Below the pieces are notes generated by a model. That model saw only the letters and a list, made by a program, of their open reading frames with translations, ran no database searches and was not told the origin of the DNA. This document shows, in pieces, positions 15,183-25,104 of a DNA stretch of 64,000 bases (position 1 is its first letter; the number at the start of each line of letters is the position of its first letter). The translations under genes were made by a program, and so were the position numbers. The DNA is from an uncultured Clostridium sp. (lineage in GTDB: Bacteria > Bacillota > Clostridia > TANB77 > CAG-508). Where the stretch lies: positions 1 to 64,000 of the forward strand of contig CABVAF010000004.1 of the NCBI GenBank assembly GCA_902496295.1. The letters are read 5' to 3'.

Positions 15183-16568
15183 ATGTTAAGCGGAATAACG
15201 CTAATATCACTAGTTGTAACAATTGTAGTTTTGCTGATTTTGGCTGGAATAACAATAAGTTTGGTATTTGGTGAAAATGGGATAATAAAAAAAGCACAAG
15301 AAGCAGCAAATAAGACAGAGCAAGAAACAGAAAAGGAACAAACAGAGTTAAATAAAATAGATAATTTTATTAATAATGCAATAGGCGAACCTGAAATTCC
15401 TATAGGAGGAGAATATAATGAAGAAAAAGGAGTAAACGAACCTAAATATTATGAGAGTAAAATGACACCGATAAAGTGGAATGGAAGCGAATGGATAGAG
15501 ACAACAGGAGATGACGATGAATGGTATGATTACTCATCAAAAAAATGGGCAAATGCAATAACAGAAGACGGAAGTATGTTTGTATGGATACCAAGATATG
15601 CATATAGCATAACAAGTGGATATCACCAAAGTGGTGCGAATTTGAATAGTACAACACCAACAGAAGGAGCAGGAACAATAGAAGTAGAGTTCATGAAGGG
15701 AACAAGCAATGAAAGTGCAACAGGAAGAACAAGTTTTGATAATGCAAGTGGACAAGGAAACTGGAATATACACCCAGCATTTGAGTATGGAGAAGCAGTA
15801 AGTGGAATATGGGTAGCAAAGTTTGAAGCAAGTAGAATTGATGCAAGTCCAGATAGTGAGGGAACAAGCAAAATAATTAAAGTTCAACCAGGAGTTCAAG
15901 GAATTAGAGATCAATTAAATGATGCATATGCAATTTGTTTAAATTACGATACTACTCTAAATAGTCACTTGCAAAAAAATACAGAATGGGGAGCGGTAAC
16001 GTACTTAAGTAAAAGCAAATATGGAAAAGAGAATGAAGAAGTATGGATAAATAATAGTAGTAATTATATTACAGGGGCAGCAGGAAATAGTGCGATAGCA
16101 AGTATGGATGTAGGAACAACAACAGACTACACAAGTGCACAGGGGGTTAAAGCAAGTACGACTGGAACTGTATATGGAATATATGATATGAATGGTGGAT
16201 GTTGGGAATATGTTGCAGCATATATTAATAATTCAACCGCTATGTCAAGTAAATATGGTAATAATTTGGTCAATGGAGATATAAAAACAAAAGATGTATA
16301 TGATATAACTGATGAGGATTCACAAGAAGCTAATTATGAAAATAGTAAAATAAAATATGGAGATGCAATATATGAAACTTCAAATAATTATGTAGGTGAT
16401 AGCAGAGGTGCATGGTATGCGGATTCTCCTATAATGCCTTATGATAATGTTCCATTCTTTTGGAGAAGTGGACATAGAAGTGGAAATGAAGCTGCTGGAC
16501 TGTTTTTCTTTTCTTATGGAGATGGTAGTAGTAAGTATTCATTCCGACCAGTTTTAGTTGTAGTTTAA
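15183..16568 (+). CDS. Pilin-like lectin-fold surface protein (paralogue, start ambiguous)
   Basis: Same plan as the gene before it: a prepilin-like GITLISLVVTIVVLLILAG at the very N-terminus, a short coiled region, then the FGE-like domain (MTPIKWNGSEWIE, FVWIPRYAYSITSGYH, VYGIYDMNGGCWEYVAAYINN, SFRPVLVVV). The in-frame ATG at 15183 gives a three-residue leader but has no SD. The ATG at 15164 has a good SD (GAGGTG, 15149-15154) but is in another frame: its reading MKNKIHNV would join SGITL only with a net +1 (or -2) shift at AAGCGGA (15187-15193). The C-terminal codons are AT-rich like the body, so the tail shows no sign of recent template transfer. Confidence 0.75.
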   Translation: MLSGITLISLVVTIVVLLILAGITISLVFGENGIIKKAQEAANKTEQETEKEQTELNKIDNFINNAIGEPEIPIGGEYNEEKGVNEPKYYESKMTPIKWNGSEWIETTGDDDEWYDYSSKKWANAITEDGSMFVWIPRYAYSITSGYHQSGANLNSTTPTEGAGTIEVEFMKGTSNESATGRTSFDNASGQGNWNIHPAFEYGEAVSGIWVAKFEASRIDASPDSEGTSKIIKVQPGVQGIRDQLNDAYAICLNYDTTLNSHLQKNTEWGAVTYLSKSKYGKENEEVWINNSSNYITGAAGNSAIASMDVGTTTDYTSAQGVKASTTGTVYGIYDMNGGCWEYVAAYINNSTAMSSKYGNNLVNGDIKTKDVYDITDEDSQEANYENSKIKYGDAIYETSNNYVGDSRGAWYADSPIMPYDNVPFFWRSGHRSGNEAAGLFFFSYGDGSSKYSFRPVLVVV

Positions 16569-16684
16569 AGTTGTAGAAGATTTAATGTAGTTAATAGCTA
16601 TGCATTTTTGTAAAACTTGCCATAGTAAATTATTAAAAAATTATAGATATAAAATAACCTGAAAGATAGTGGGGATAGAGTATT

Positions 16685-17962
16685 ATGAAAAAGAAAATAG
16701 TAAAAGCAAGCGGAATAACGCTAATAGCTTTAGTTGTAACAATTGTAGTTTTATTAATTTTAGCAGGAATAACAATAAGCTTAGTATTTAGTGATAATGG
16801 AATAATAAAAAAGGCACAAGAGGCATCAAAGAGAACTAACCAAGGGTTAATAAATGAACAAATACAAATTAATGAAGCAGCAGATTACATGGGAAATATG
16901 TTAGATAAGGTAGGTGGAGGAAGTGCGAACGAAGACCCAACAGCGAATTGGGATTTAAGCAAGGTGGAAAAAGTGACAAGTGCAGATGGAGTAGTTGTGC
17001 CAGTGCCAAAAGGATATACAGCATCAAGTATAGATACAGAAAATACAGTGGAAGATGGATTTGTAATATATGAAGGTGAAGAAAATGTGAACGATACTAA
17101 TAAGGATATAGCCCAAACAACAAGAAATCAATTTGTATGGGTACCAGTAGCAAATCCAAGTGAAATGTATGGTATAGATGAAAATCATAAGAAATTAAGC
17201 AAGCTGTATAATTTTTCTTCAAGTGGGATAACACCATTAAATTGGACTGAAGAGAATAATATTATGAAGATAACTGTAACATCTGGAAGTGAAAGTTATC
17301 GAGAGCCAGAGGTAGTAACAGGAGAAGATGGAAATGAATGTGATGCAGATAGCACAAACCTACAACAAGCTGGATTAGATTTAGATGCTACATCAGATAT
17401 ATTTAAAGCGCAGCTAGAGTCAGAATTTAATAATATGATAGAGAGTGTAGAAAAATATGGGGGATTTTATATAGGAAGATATGAAACTGGAGATTTATCA
17501 CAAGAAGAGGCAGTGGTTGTAAAGAATAATAGTGACGTAGGGAATCAAACATGGTATACAATGTATAGTAAAGCAAAAAAAATAGCATTAAATAGCAATG
17601 TAAGAAGTACAATGATATGGGGAAGTCAGTGGGATGCAGTAATGAGATGGATGTATAATAGTGGAAATGAAGAAAAACAGAAATATACTTATGATAGCAC
17701 AGGAAAAGGAAATTATAATGGCACAAATGGAAATCAATTAATAGCAACCGGTTCAAATGAAAACTATAAGGTAAATAATATATATGATATGGCAGGGAAT
17801 GTTTTTGATTGGACAATCGAAATAGATAATAATAACTATCGAGTAAATCGTGGTGGAAACTGGAGTTATGATGGAAATTATCTTCCAGCTTTTAAGCGTA
17901 GTCTTTATATTCCAACAGATAAGATTCCTAGCGGTGGATGCAGAGTTACTTTATATATGTAA
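16685..17962 (+). CDS. Pilin-like protein with canonical FGE-sulfatase-type domain (non-variable sibling)
   Basis: A 425-residue protein. The leader MKKKIVKASG is followed by ITLIALVVTIVVLLILAG, nearly identical to its neighbours. The C-terminal domain is more divergent and closer to the classical FGE family: NQFVWVPVANPSEMYG, YGGFYIGRYETG, NNIYDMAGNVFDWTIE, VNRGGNWSYDG and a closing GGCRVTLYM. DMAGNV-DW, RGG-W and CRV match the FGE signatures. The fold assignment of the more variable siblings leans on this gene. Catalytic activity is not implied. SD is weak (GATAGTGGGGATAG). It is probably cotranscribed with the flanking paralogues. Confidence 0.8.
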   Translation: MKKKIVKASGITLIALVVTIVVLLILAGITISLVFSDNGIIKKAQEASKRTNQGLINEQIQINEAADYMGNMLDKVGGGSANEDPTANWDLSKVEKVTSADGVVVPVPKGYTASSIDTENTVEDGFVIYEGEENVNDTNKDIAQTTRNQFVWVPVANPSEMYGIDENHKKLSKLYNFSSSGITPLNWTEENNIMKITVTSGSESYREPEVVTGEDGNECDADSTNLQQAGLDLDATSDIFKAQLESEFNNMIESVEKYGGFYIGRYETGDLSQEEAVVVKNNSDVGNQTWYTMYSKAKKIALNSNVRSTMIWGSQWDAVMRWMYNSGNEEKQKYTYDSTGKGNYNGTNGNQLIATGSNENYKVNNIYDMAGNVFDWTIEIDNNNYRVNRGGNWSYDGNYLPAFKRSLYIPTDKIPSGGCRVTLYM

Positions 17963-18012
17963 AAGTATCATTTAATTAGGTGTGATTAAAAATATAAGGA
18001 GGAATAAGCAAT

Positions 18013-19494
18013 ATGACAAAAGCAAACGGAATAACGCTAATAGCTTTAGTTGTAACAATTGTAGTTTTATTAATTTTAGCAGGAATAACAATAAGCTTAG
18101 TATTTAGTGATAATGGAATAATAGCAAAGGCGAAAGAAGCATCAGAAAAAACCAATAGTGCCGTTACTAATGAAAAAGTAGAACTAGATAAGTTGAATGA
18201 ATATGTTGAAGATATTGCTAACAAATATGATATAGCAGAGAATTGGAATGAAAATAAGAGTGTAAATATACCAAAATTAGGAAGTGAAATGACACCAATA
18301 AAATGGAGTGGGAGTGAATGGATTGAGACAACCAAGGATGATGAAGAATGGTATGATTATTCTGCAAAGAAGTGGGCAAACGCAGTAGTTGGTGGTAGTT
18401 TCAATGAAAATGGAATATTAGATGAAAATAGTGACTATAGTATGTTTGTATGGATACCAAGATATGCATATAGTATAACAAATGGTTATCATCAAAGTGG
18501 AGAAGAAATAAACGTTACAGAACCAACAGAGGGAGCAGGAACAATAGAAATAGAATTCCTAAAAGGAAAAAGCAATATAACGAAAAATGGCAAAGAGATA
18601 GTAGAGTATAATGAAAAAACTACAAATGACTATACAGTATTTCCAGAAGAGGATGGAGAATATGGATATGTAGTACACCCAGCGTTTAATTACGGGCAAG
18701 AAGTAACAGGAATATGGGTAGCAAAATTTGAAGCAAGTCCAGAAGGAGCTACAACAGATACAAAAAACAGTGAGTATAATGGTACTGATAAAACATTACA
18801 AGTAAAGCCTGGAGTATCGAGTTGGAGAGCTATATCAATAAATAATATATATAATGTGTGCAAAAATTATAAACCAGACTTAAATAGTCATTTAATGAAA
18901 AACAAGGAATGGGGAGCTTGTGTTTATTTAAGCAAAAGTAAATATGGAAAAGAGAACGAAGAAGTATGGATAAATAATAGTGGTAATTTCATAACAGGAT
19001 CGGCAGGTAATAGTGCTATAGCAAGCCAAAACGTGGGAACAACGAATGACTATACAAGCGTACAAGGAGTAGAAGCAAGCACAACAGGAAATGTTTATGG
19101 AATATATGATATGAGTGGAGGAGCATGGGAATATGTAGCAGCATATGTAAATAATAATAATGAAAATATTACAAAATATGGAGATGACATATACTTAGGG
19201 GAAGGAAAAACAAAAGACACATACATGGTGGGAAAAGAGGACACACAAGAAGAAAATTATACAGTAAACTCTAAATTGTATGGAGATGCATTATGGGAGA
19301 CGTCAAATGAATATGCAACTACTGATGGTTCATGGTATTTAGATTGTTCAACTTTTCCATATTCAAGTAGACCTTTTTTCTTGAGAGGAGGCAGGTTTGA
19401 TGGAGCATCGGTTGTTGGATTATATTGTTTTTATAATGCAACTGGATATGGATATAGTGATGATTCATTCCGACCAGTTTTATCTATAATATAA
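18013..19494 (+). CDS. Pilin-like lectin-fold surface protein (paralogue)
   Basis: A 493-residue protein. The short leader MTKANG precedes ITLIALVVTIVVLLILAG, then a coiled region and the FGE-like domain (MTPIKWSGSEWIE, FVWIPRYAYSITNGYH, GIWVAKFEASPEG, VYGIYDMSGGAWEYVAAYVNN). The 54-residue tail has the SWY-D, PFF-R-GG and SFRPVL framework but uses AT-rich codons. The start is clear: AAGGAGG at 17998-18004 before ATG 18013. It ends the four-gene cluster and is followed by a terminator. The tail is the same length as VR1 and VR3 yet host-like in composition, which suggests a fixed or long-resident variant. Confidence 0.82.
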   Translation: MTKANGITLIALVVTIVVLLILAGITISLVFSDNGIIAKAKEASEKTNSAVTNEKVELDKLNEYVEDIANKYDIAENWNENKSVNIPKLGSEMTPIKWSGSEWIETTKDDEEWYDYSAKKWANAVVGGSFNENGILDENSDYSMFVWIPRYAYSITNGYHQSGEEINVTEPTEGAGTIEIEFLKGKSNITKNGKEIVEYNEKTTNDYTVFPEEDGEYGYVVHPAFNYGQEVTGIWVAKFEASPEGATTDTKNSEYNGTDKTLQVKPGVSSWRAISINNIYNVCKNYKPDLNSHLMKNKEWGACVYLSKSKYGKENEEVWINNSGNFITGSAGNSAIASQNVGTTNDYTSVQGVEASTTGNVYGIYDMSGGAWEYVAAYVNNNNENITKYGDDIYLGEGKTKDTYMVGKEDTQEENYTVNSKLYGDALWETSNEYATTDGSWYLDCSTFPYSSRPFFLRGGRFDGASVVGLYCFYNATGYGYSDDSFRPVLSII

Positions 19495-19545
19495 TTATGT
19501 GCTAAATTACAAACAGGTATACAATAAACTAAAAATGTTGATATG

Positions 19546-19596
19546 ATACTAAATAATCTGTAAATTTAAAAATACATATTATTTAGTATTTTTTTA
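19546..19596 (+). terminator. Terminator of the pilin-lectin cluster
   Basis: ATACTAAATAAT (19546-19557) pairs with ATTATTTAGTAT (19578-19589), followed by a run of T. Confidence 0.8.
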
Positions 19597-19726
19597 ATTG
19601 TTGTTTTATAAAATATATTTGTTTTTTAAAATTACATTTCTGAAAAATTTCTTAAAATACTTTTAATTTTATGTAATATATTATATAATAAGTTTGTTTA
19701 AAATATCCTAAGGAGGAAGTTTTAGA

Positions 19727-22477
19727 ATGAGTACTGGAAAAAGAAGCAAAGACGATGGAAAAACAAAGATGTATAAAGTCGTAAAAGAAAATCCAAAGAA
19801 GAAAAGAAAAACAAAACCTAAAACAAAAGAAGACTATGTAAAAGAGAGTGAAATAAATAAGAAAGATAAAAAAGGAAAGAAAAAAGGTAAACATCCTAAG
19901 CTAAAAAAAGCATTGATTATAATTTTTATAATCTTTATTTTGCTATGTTTAATTGGTGTAGGAATTTTTGCTGGCGTATTCTTTAGTGATAAATTAAAAC
20001 TAACTAAAGAGGACTTAGTAATTGGACATAATAACTCAATTGTTTATGATATTGATGGTAAGCAAATATTTGACTTATCTTCAGGAGATGTAAATAGAAA
20101 AATTATTACATATTCAGAAATGGGACCATATTTACCAAATGCATATGTGGCAATAGAAGATAAAAGATTTTATGAGCATTCTGGAATAGATTTAACAAGA
20201 ACATTAAGTGCAACAATACAATATGTATTAAGAGGAGGTCGCTCTTCTTATGGTGGAAGTACAATAACACAACAGTTAGCTAAGAACTTAATGAGTGATA
20301 AGGACGATACTGGTTTTGCAGGCGTTACGAGAAAAATAAGAGAGATGTCTAGAGCATATCAAATAGAAAAAATGCTTTCAAAACAACAAATATTAGAGCA
20401 ATATTTGAATATAATTTATGTAGGTGGAACAACAATATGTGGTGTAGAGAATGGCGCTAAGTATTATTTCTCTAAATCTGCAAAAGACTTAAGCTTAGCA
20501 GAGGCAGCATTTATGGCAGGTATAAACCACTCTCCAAATAGTTATAATCCATTCTGGTATGAAGATGACCAAGAAGTAATAGATGCAATAAAAACTAGAA
20601 CAAAAACAGTTTTAGCAGAAATGAAAGACCAAAATAGAATAAGTGATGATGCAGCAGAGGCAGAAAGACTATATAATGAGGCTATAGCAGAAGTGGATGC
20701 AGGATTAAAATTTAAGGAAGGTTCATTTGATAATGCAACGCAAATGTCTTATCATACAGATGCTGCTATAAAAGAAATTGTCGAAGATTTAGCAGAATTA
20801 AAAGATGTGGATGAGAAAGTAGCAAGAAATATGCTAGCTACAGGCGGATATAAAATATATACAACTCAAAATACAGAAATACAAGAAAGAATGGAAGAAG
20901 AGTATATAAAAGATGAGTATATATATTATGCAAGAACAACAGGTGGACCAAAAGAAAATAAAGAGCATACTCAATCTGGAATGATAATAATAGATAATAA
21001 AACAGGTTATGTTGTGGGCTGTATGGGAGGACTTGGAACAGATGTTGATGCTACAGGTTACAATAGAGCTCTAGCTCCAAGACAAACTGGCTCTGCAATT
21101 AAGCCATTAGCAAATGTTATACCTGGGTTAGAAGAAGGAGTTATAACAGCAGCAACAGTTTACGATGACCGTAGATCGGATTTTGGTGGTGGATATGCAC
21201 CTAAAAATGTTGCTAATTATAGAGGATTAACAACAGTAAGAAAAGCTATAGAAGTTTCTTCAAATGTTGTAAATATGAAAATATTATCTAATGTAGGACC
21301 ATCTACAGCAATAGAATATTTACAAGATATGGGACTTGAACATGTTGACCCAGATTTAGATAACAACTTAGCTTTGGCTATAGGTGGAATGAGTGAAGGA
21401 GCAACACCATTAGAAATGGCAGCAGCATATGAGGCAATAGCAAATGGCGGAGAATATACAGAACCAACATTCTATACAAAAGTGGAAGATAGTAATGGAA
21501 ATGTTATATTAGAATCTGCGCAAGAAAAAAGAAGAGTAATGGAAGAAACTACAGCATATATTACAGCAGATATATTAAAAGATGTTGTAACAGGAAGTAG
21601 TGGAACTGCATATATGTGTAAAATAAGTGGAATGGATGTTGCAGCAAAAACAGGTACAACAGATAGCAAAAAAGATAAATGGCTATGTGGATTTACACCA
21701 TATTATTCTGCAGCAACATGGGTTGGATATGATACACCAGAAGAAGTTAGGTCTGGAAATGCTGATGCAGCACAACAAATTTGGGCAAGAATAATGAAAG
21801 ATGTACACTCAGATTTAAAAGATGCAGAGTTTGAGAAACCATCAGGAATGACTAGTGCAAAGATATGCTTACAATCAGGTAAACTTGCAACTAAGAGTTG
21901 TACACAAACATATACAGAAATATTTAAAGCAGGAACTGTTCCTGGATATTGTGACGGACATGATAAAATAAAAGTATGTAAAGAATCAGGAAAATTGGCA
22001 ACAGACTATTGCCCAGAAGTAGAAGAAAAATCATATGCAGTAGTGCCAGAAAAAGAGGTAAACCCAGCTTGGAAGAGCCTTTCTGGAACAAGCTATTCAA
22101 GACCAACAGAAGAATGTGATAAACATACAGCTTCAAATATGATAAAAGTTACAAATGTTGTTGGAAAAACAGAGGCAGCAGCAAGAACATCTTTAACTGG
22201 ACTAACAATAAAAGTAACTTATAAATCAGATAGTACTAAGCAAGATGGAATTGTACTTTCACAAAGTATAAAAGCAGACGAAGTAGTTGCTAAAAATACT
22301 ACAATTACTTTAGTAGTAAATAAAAAGACTACAACTCCAGAAAAGCCTTCGACAGGAGGAAATACGGAAGAACCATCTGGTGGAGAAGGAACTAATACTG
22401 TTACTCCGCCAGCAGGTGGTAATACAGAGACTCCTTCAGGAGGAGGAACTACAAATACAGTTGTAAATAATACGTAA
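19727..22477 (+). CDS. Class A penicillin-binding protein (PBP1a-type) with C-terminal PASTA domain
   Basis: Bifunctional peptidoglycan glycosyltransferase/transpeptidase, 916 residues. A very basic cytoplasmic tail of about 60 residues is followed by a TM segment at 62-86. The GT51 domain has EDKRFYEHSG (Glu144) and GGSTITQQLAKNL (177-189). The transpeptidase has GSAIKP (Ser456, Lys459), VSSNVVNMK, and KTGTTDSKKD. A cysteine-rich stretch follows, then one PASTA repeat (VVGKTEAAARTSLTGL) and a Thr/Gly/Pro-rich tail. SD AGGAGG lies at 19711-19716. It stands between the pilin-lectin cluster and cysS. Confidence 0.95.
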   Translation: MSTGKRSKDDGKTKMYKVVKENPKKKRKTKPKTKEDYVKESEINKKDKKGKKKGKHPKLKKALIIIFIIFILLCLIGVGIFAGVFFSDKLKLTKEDLVIGHNNSIVYDIDGKQIFDLSSGDVNRKIITYSEMGPYLPNAYVAIEDKRFYEHSGIDLTRTLSATIQYVLRGGRSSYGGSTITQQLAKNLMSDKDDTGFAGVTRKIREMSRAYQIEKMLSKQQILEQYLNIIYVGGTTICGVENGAKYYFSKSAKDLSLAEAAFMAGINHSPNSYNPFWYEDDQEVIDAIKTRTKTVLAEMKDQNRISDDAAEAERLYNEAIAEVDAGLKFKEGSFDNATQMSYHTDAAIKEIVEDLAELKDVDEKVARNMLATGGYKIYTTQNTEIQERMEEEYIKDEYIYYARTTGGPKENKEHTQSGMIIIDNKTGYVVGCMGGLGTDVDATGYNRALAPRQTGSAIKPLANVIPGLEEGVITAATVYDDRRSDFGGGYAPKNVANYRGLTTVRKAIEVSSNVVNMKILSNVGPSTAIEYLQDMGLEHVDPDLDNNLALAIGGMSEGATPLEMAAAYEAIANGGEYTEPTFYTKVEDSNGNVILESAQEKRRVMEETTAYITADILKDVVTGSSGTAYMCKISGMDVAAKTGTTDSKKDKWLCGFTPYYSAATWVGYDTPEEVRSGNADAAQQIWARIMKDVHSDLKDAEFEKPSGMTSAKICLQSGKLATKSCTQTYTEIFKAGTVPGYCDGHDKIKVCKESGKLATDYCPEVEEKSYAVVPEKEVNPAWKSLSGTSYSRPTEECDKHTASNMIKVTNVVGKTEAAARTSLTGLTIKVTYKSDSTKQDGIVLSQSIKADEVVAKNTTITLVVNKKTTTPEKPSTGGNTEEPSGGEGTNTVTPPAGGNTETPSGGGTTNTVVNNT

Positions 22478-22510
22478 TTTAAGATAATATAGTTATAAGA
22501 AAGGGGATTT

Positions 22511-23911
22511 ATGAAAATTAAGTTATATAATACTCTAACAAGAAAAGAAGAAGATTTTACTCCATTAGTTGGAAATGAGGTTAGAATATATAGTTGTGGG
22601 CCAACTGTTTACAGTTATGCCCACATAGGCAATTTTAGGTCATATGTATTTATGGACAATTTAAGAAGAGTTTTAAGATATAATGGATATGATTTAAAAC
22701 ATGTAATGAATATTACAGATGTTGGACATTTAGAGTCAGATGCTGACGAAGGCGAAGACAAAATGGAAAAGGCAGCTAGAAAAGAAAATAAAGACCCATA
22801 TGAAATTGCAGCATTTTATACAAACGCATTTTTTGAGGATATGAAAAAACTAAACATAGATACACCAGAAATTATTGCAAAAGCAACAGATCATATACCG
22901 GAAATGCTTGAATATGTAAAAGAAATAATAAAAAATGGTTATGCTTATGAAACAAGTAGAGGAATTTACTTCGACATATCTAAACTAGACAAATATCCTG
23001 TTTTGTCAAATAGAAATTTGGATGACCAAATAGCAGGAGCAAGAGTAGAAGTAGATCCAGAAAAAAGAAATCCATATGATTTTGCTTTATGGATAAAGGC
23101 ACCAGAAAACCATATTATGAAATGGGATAGTCCATGGGGACTTTCTTATCCAGGATGGCATATAGAATGTACAGCGATGGGAAGAAAATACTTAGGTGAA
23201 GAATTTGATATTCATACTGGTGGAGTTGACCATATACCAACACACCATGAAAACGAAATAGCACAAGCAAAAGGAGCAACAGGAAAAATACATGCTAAGA
23301 TATGGATGCATGGAGAGTTTTTGCTAGTTGATGGTGGGAAGATGTCAAAATCTTTAGGAAATGTTTATACAATATCTCAGTTGCAAGAAAAGGGAATAGA
23401 ACCATTGGCGTATAAGCTATTTTGTTATTCTGCTCATTATAGAACAAAATTAAATTTTACATTTGATGGAGCTTTAGCTTCTCAAAAAGCTTTAAACAGG
23501 CTTAGAGAAGGGTATTTAAAACATCTTAATGGAAAAGAATTAATAGAAGAAAAAAATATTGAGGAATATGAAACTAAATTTTTGGAAACAATAAATAATG
23601 ACTTAAATATTCCAGCAGCAATAGGAATAATTTGGGACATTGTTAGAAGTGAAAAGAAATCAGCGCAATATGCCAAATTATTAGAAAAATTTGATGAAGT
23701 TTTAGGACTTGATATAAAAAATTCAGAAAAATATTTAGAAGAACAAAAAAATATAGATCTTCCAGAAGATATAAAAGAACTTGTAGAAAAAAGAAAGCAA
23801 GCAAGAATAGAGAAAAACTGGAATTTATCAGATGAAATTAGAAATATATTAATGGAAAAAGGCTATCAAGTAGAAGATAGTAAAGATGGAATGACTGTTA
23901 AAAAGATGTAG
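22511..23911 (+). CDS. cysS: Cysteinyl-tRNA synthetase
   Basis: Class I aminoacyl-tRNA synthetase of 466 residues, full length. HIGN lies at residues 38-41 and the catalytic KMSKS is in GGKMSKSLGNVYT. Zinc ligands include Cys29 in SCGPTVY and the later WHIECTAMG and HHENEIAQ segments. SD AAAGGGG lies just upstream. It is 33 bases after the PBP gene, so possibly cotranscribed. The next gene starts within about 20 bases of its stop. Confidence 0.97.
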   Translation: MKIKLYNTLTRKEEDFTPLVGNEVRIYSCGPTVYSYAHIGNFRSYVFMDNLRRVLRYNGYDLKHVMNITDVGHLESDADEGEDKMEKAARKENKDPYEIAAFYTNAFFEDMKKLNIDTPEIIAKATDHIPEMLEYVKEIIKNGYAYETSRGIYFDISKLDKYPVLSNRNLDDQIAGARVEVDPEKRNPYDFALWIKAPENHIMKWDSPWGLSYPGWHIECTAMGRKYLGEEFDIHTGGVDHIPTHHENEIAQAKGATGKIHAKIWMHGEFLLVDGGKMSKSLGNVYTISQLQEKGIEPLAYKLFCYSAHYRTKLNFTFDGALASQKALNRLREGYLKHLNGKELIEEKNIEEYETKFLETINNDLNIPAAIGIIWDIVRSEKKSAQYAKLLEKFDEVLGLDIKNSEKYLEEQKNIDLPEDIKELVEKRKQARIEKNWNLSDEIRNILMEKGYQVEDSKDGMTVKKM

Positions 23912-23933
23912 AATTGTAATGGAGGGAATTTCG

Positions 23934-25019
23934 GTGGAAACAGGAGAAAAAATTGGCTTTTTTGAGAGACTAAAAATAGCAATATTTAAGTTTGAAGATT
24001 ATGCAAAACTTGCTGCACAGAAAATAAGTAAAGCAATTATATATATGTTAATATTGATAGTTGTGTTTGCTTTATGTGTAAGTGCAGCAACAACATATAA
24101 ATTTTCTCAAAGTTTAAATAATTTTGCAAATTATATAAGTAATGAAATAGAAACATTACAATTCAAAGATGGAGTATTAAGCATAGTTCCATCTAAAGAT
24201 AAGGACAAGCCTATAATTATTGAAAATGAAGAATTACCAATAGGAAAAATAATTATAGATACAGGAGACCTAGAGCAATCTAAAATAGATGAATATAATG
24301 AGCAAATAAAAAAATATACAAGTGGAATAGTAGTGTTAAAAGACAGGGTAATTACGAAAACAGATATGAGTACAATTACAACAACTATGATGTATAAAGA
24401 TATTTCAGAACAGTATGGAATTTCAGAGTTTAATAAAGAAAATGTTATATCAATGGCAACGGGAGAAGGAAGCATAAAATTATGCATGTCTTTCTTTGTA
24501 ATAACATCAATTTATCTATTTATTGTATATTTTTCTACAGTACTAATAGATGCCATTTTCTTAGCAGTATTAGCTTATATTACATCTGTTATAGCACGAG
24601 TAAGGTTAAGACCAAGTGCCGCATATAATATTGCTGTATATTCTCTTTCGCTTCCTGTTATACTAAACTTAGCTTATATTGTAGCAAATATTCTTACAGG
24701 CTTTGTAATAGAGTATTTTCAAGTAATGTATACAGCGATTGCAAGTATATATGTAGTTGCTACAGTTTTAATAATTAGAAGTGATGTAATAAAAAAACAA
24801 GCAGAGCTTAATAGAATTATGTCTGAACAAGAAAAAGTAAGACAAGAAATGGAAAGAAAAAAGCAAGAAGAAAAAGAGGCTGAAGAAAGAGAAAGAGCAA
24901 AAAAAGAAGAACAAGATAAAGAAAAAAAACAGAAAGAGCAAGAAGAAAAACAAAGAGATAATAAAAACAAAAGAGAGAAGGGTAACAGAAAAAATGGAGA
25001 AGAACCAGCTGGAACCTAA
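23934..25019 (+). CDS. DUF1189-like multi-spanning membrane protein with charged coiled-coil tail
   Basis: Membrane protein of about 360 residues. An N-terminal cytoplasmic helix (FFERLKIAIFKFEDYAKLAA) and TM1 at about 37-57 precede an extracellular region of about 120 residues. Three or four TM segments between about 185 and 280 follow, and then a long Lys/Glu/Arg coiled tail. This layout resembles the DUF1189 family, whose function is unknown to me. An in-frame ATG lies at 23919, but GGAGGG at 23921-23926 is properly spaced only for the GTG at 23934. It sits between cysS and ftsH. Confidence 0.65.
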   Translation: METGEKIGFFERLKIAIFKFEDYAKLAAQKISKAIIYMLILIVVFALCVSAATTYKFSQSLNNFANYISNEIETLQFKDGVLSIVPSKDKDKPIIIENEELPIGKIIIDTGDLEQSKIDEYNEQIKKYTSGIVVLKDRVITKTDMSTITTTMMYKDISEQYGISEFNKENVISMATGEGSIKLCMSFFVITSIYLFIVYFSTVLIDAIFLAVLAYITSVIARVRLRPSAAYNIAVYSLSLPVILNLAYIVANILTGFVIEYFQVMYTAIASIYVVATVLIIRSDVIKKQAELNRIMSEQEKVRQEMERKKQEEKEAEERERAKKEEQDKEKKQKEQEEKQRDNKNKREKGNRKNGEEPAGT

Positions 25020-25104
25020 GCAAAATATAAAAATAAACTTAATTAATAAATGAAAAATGCTTTATTGTAATAGCTTTTTAAATAAATCGAAAGGATTTGA
25101 CTAG

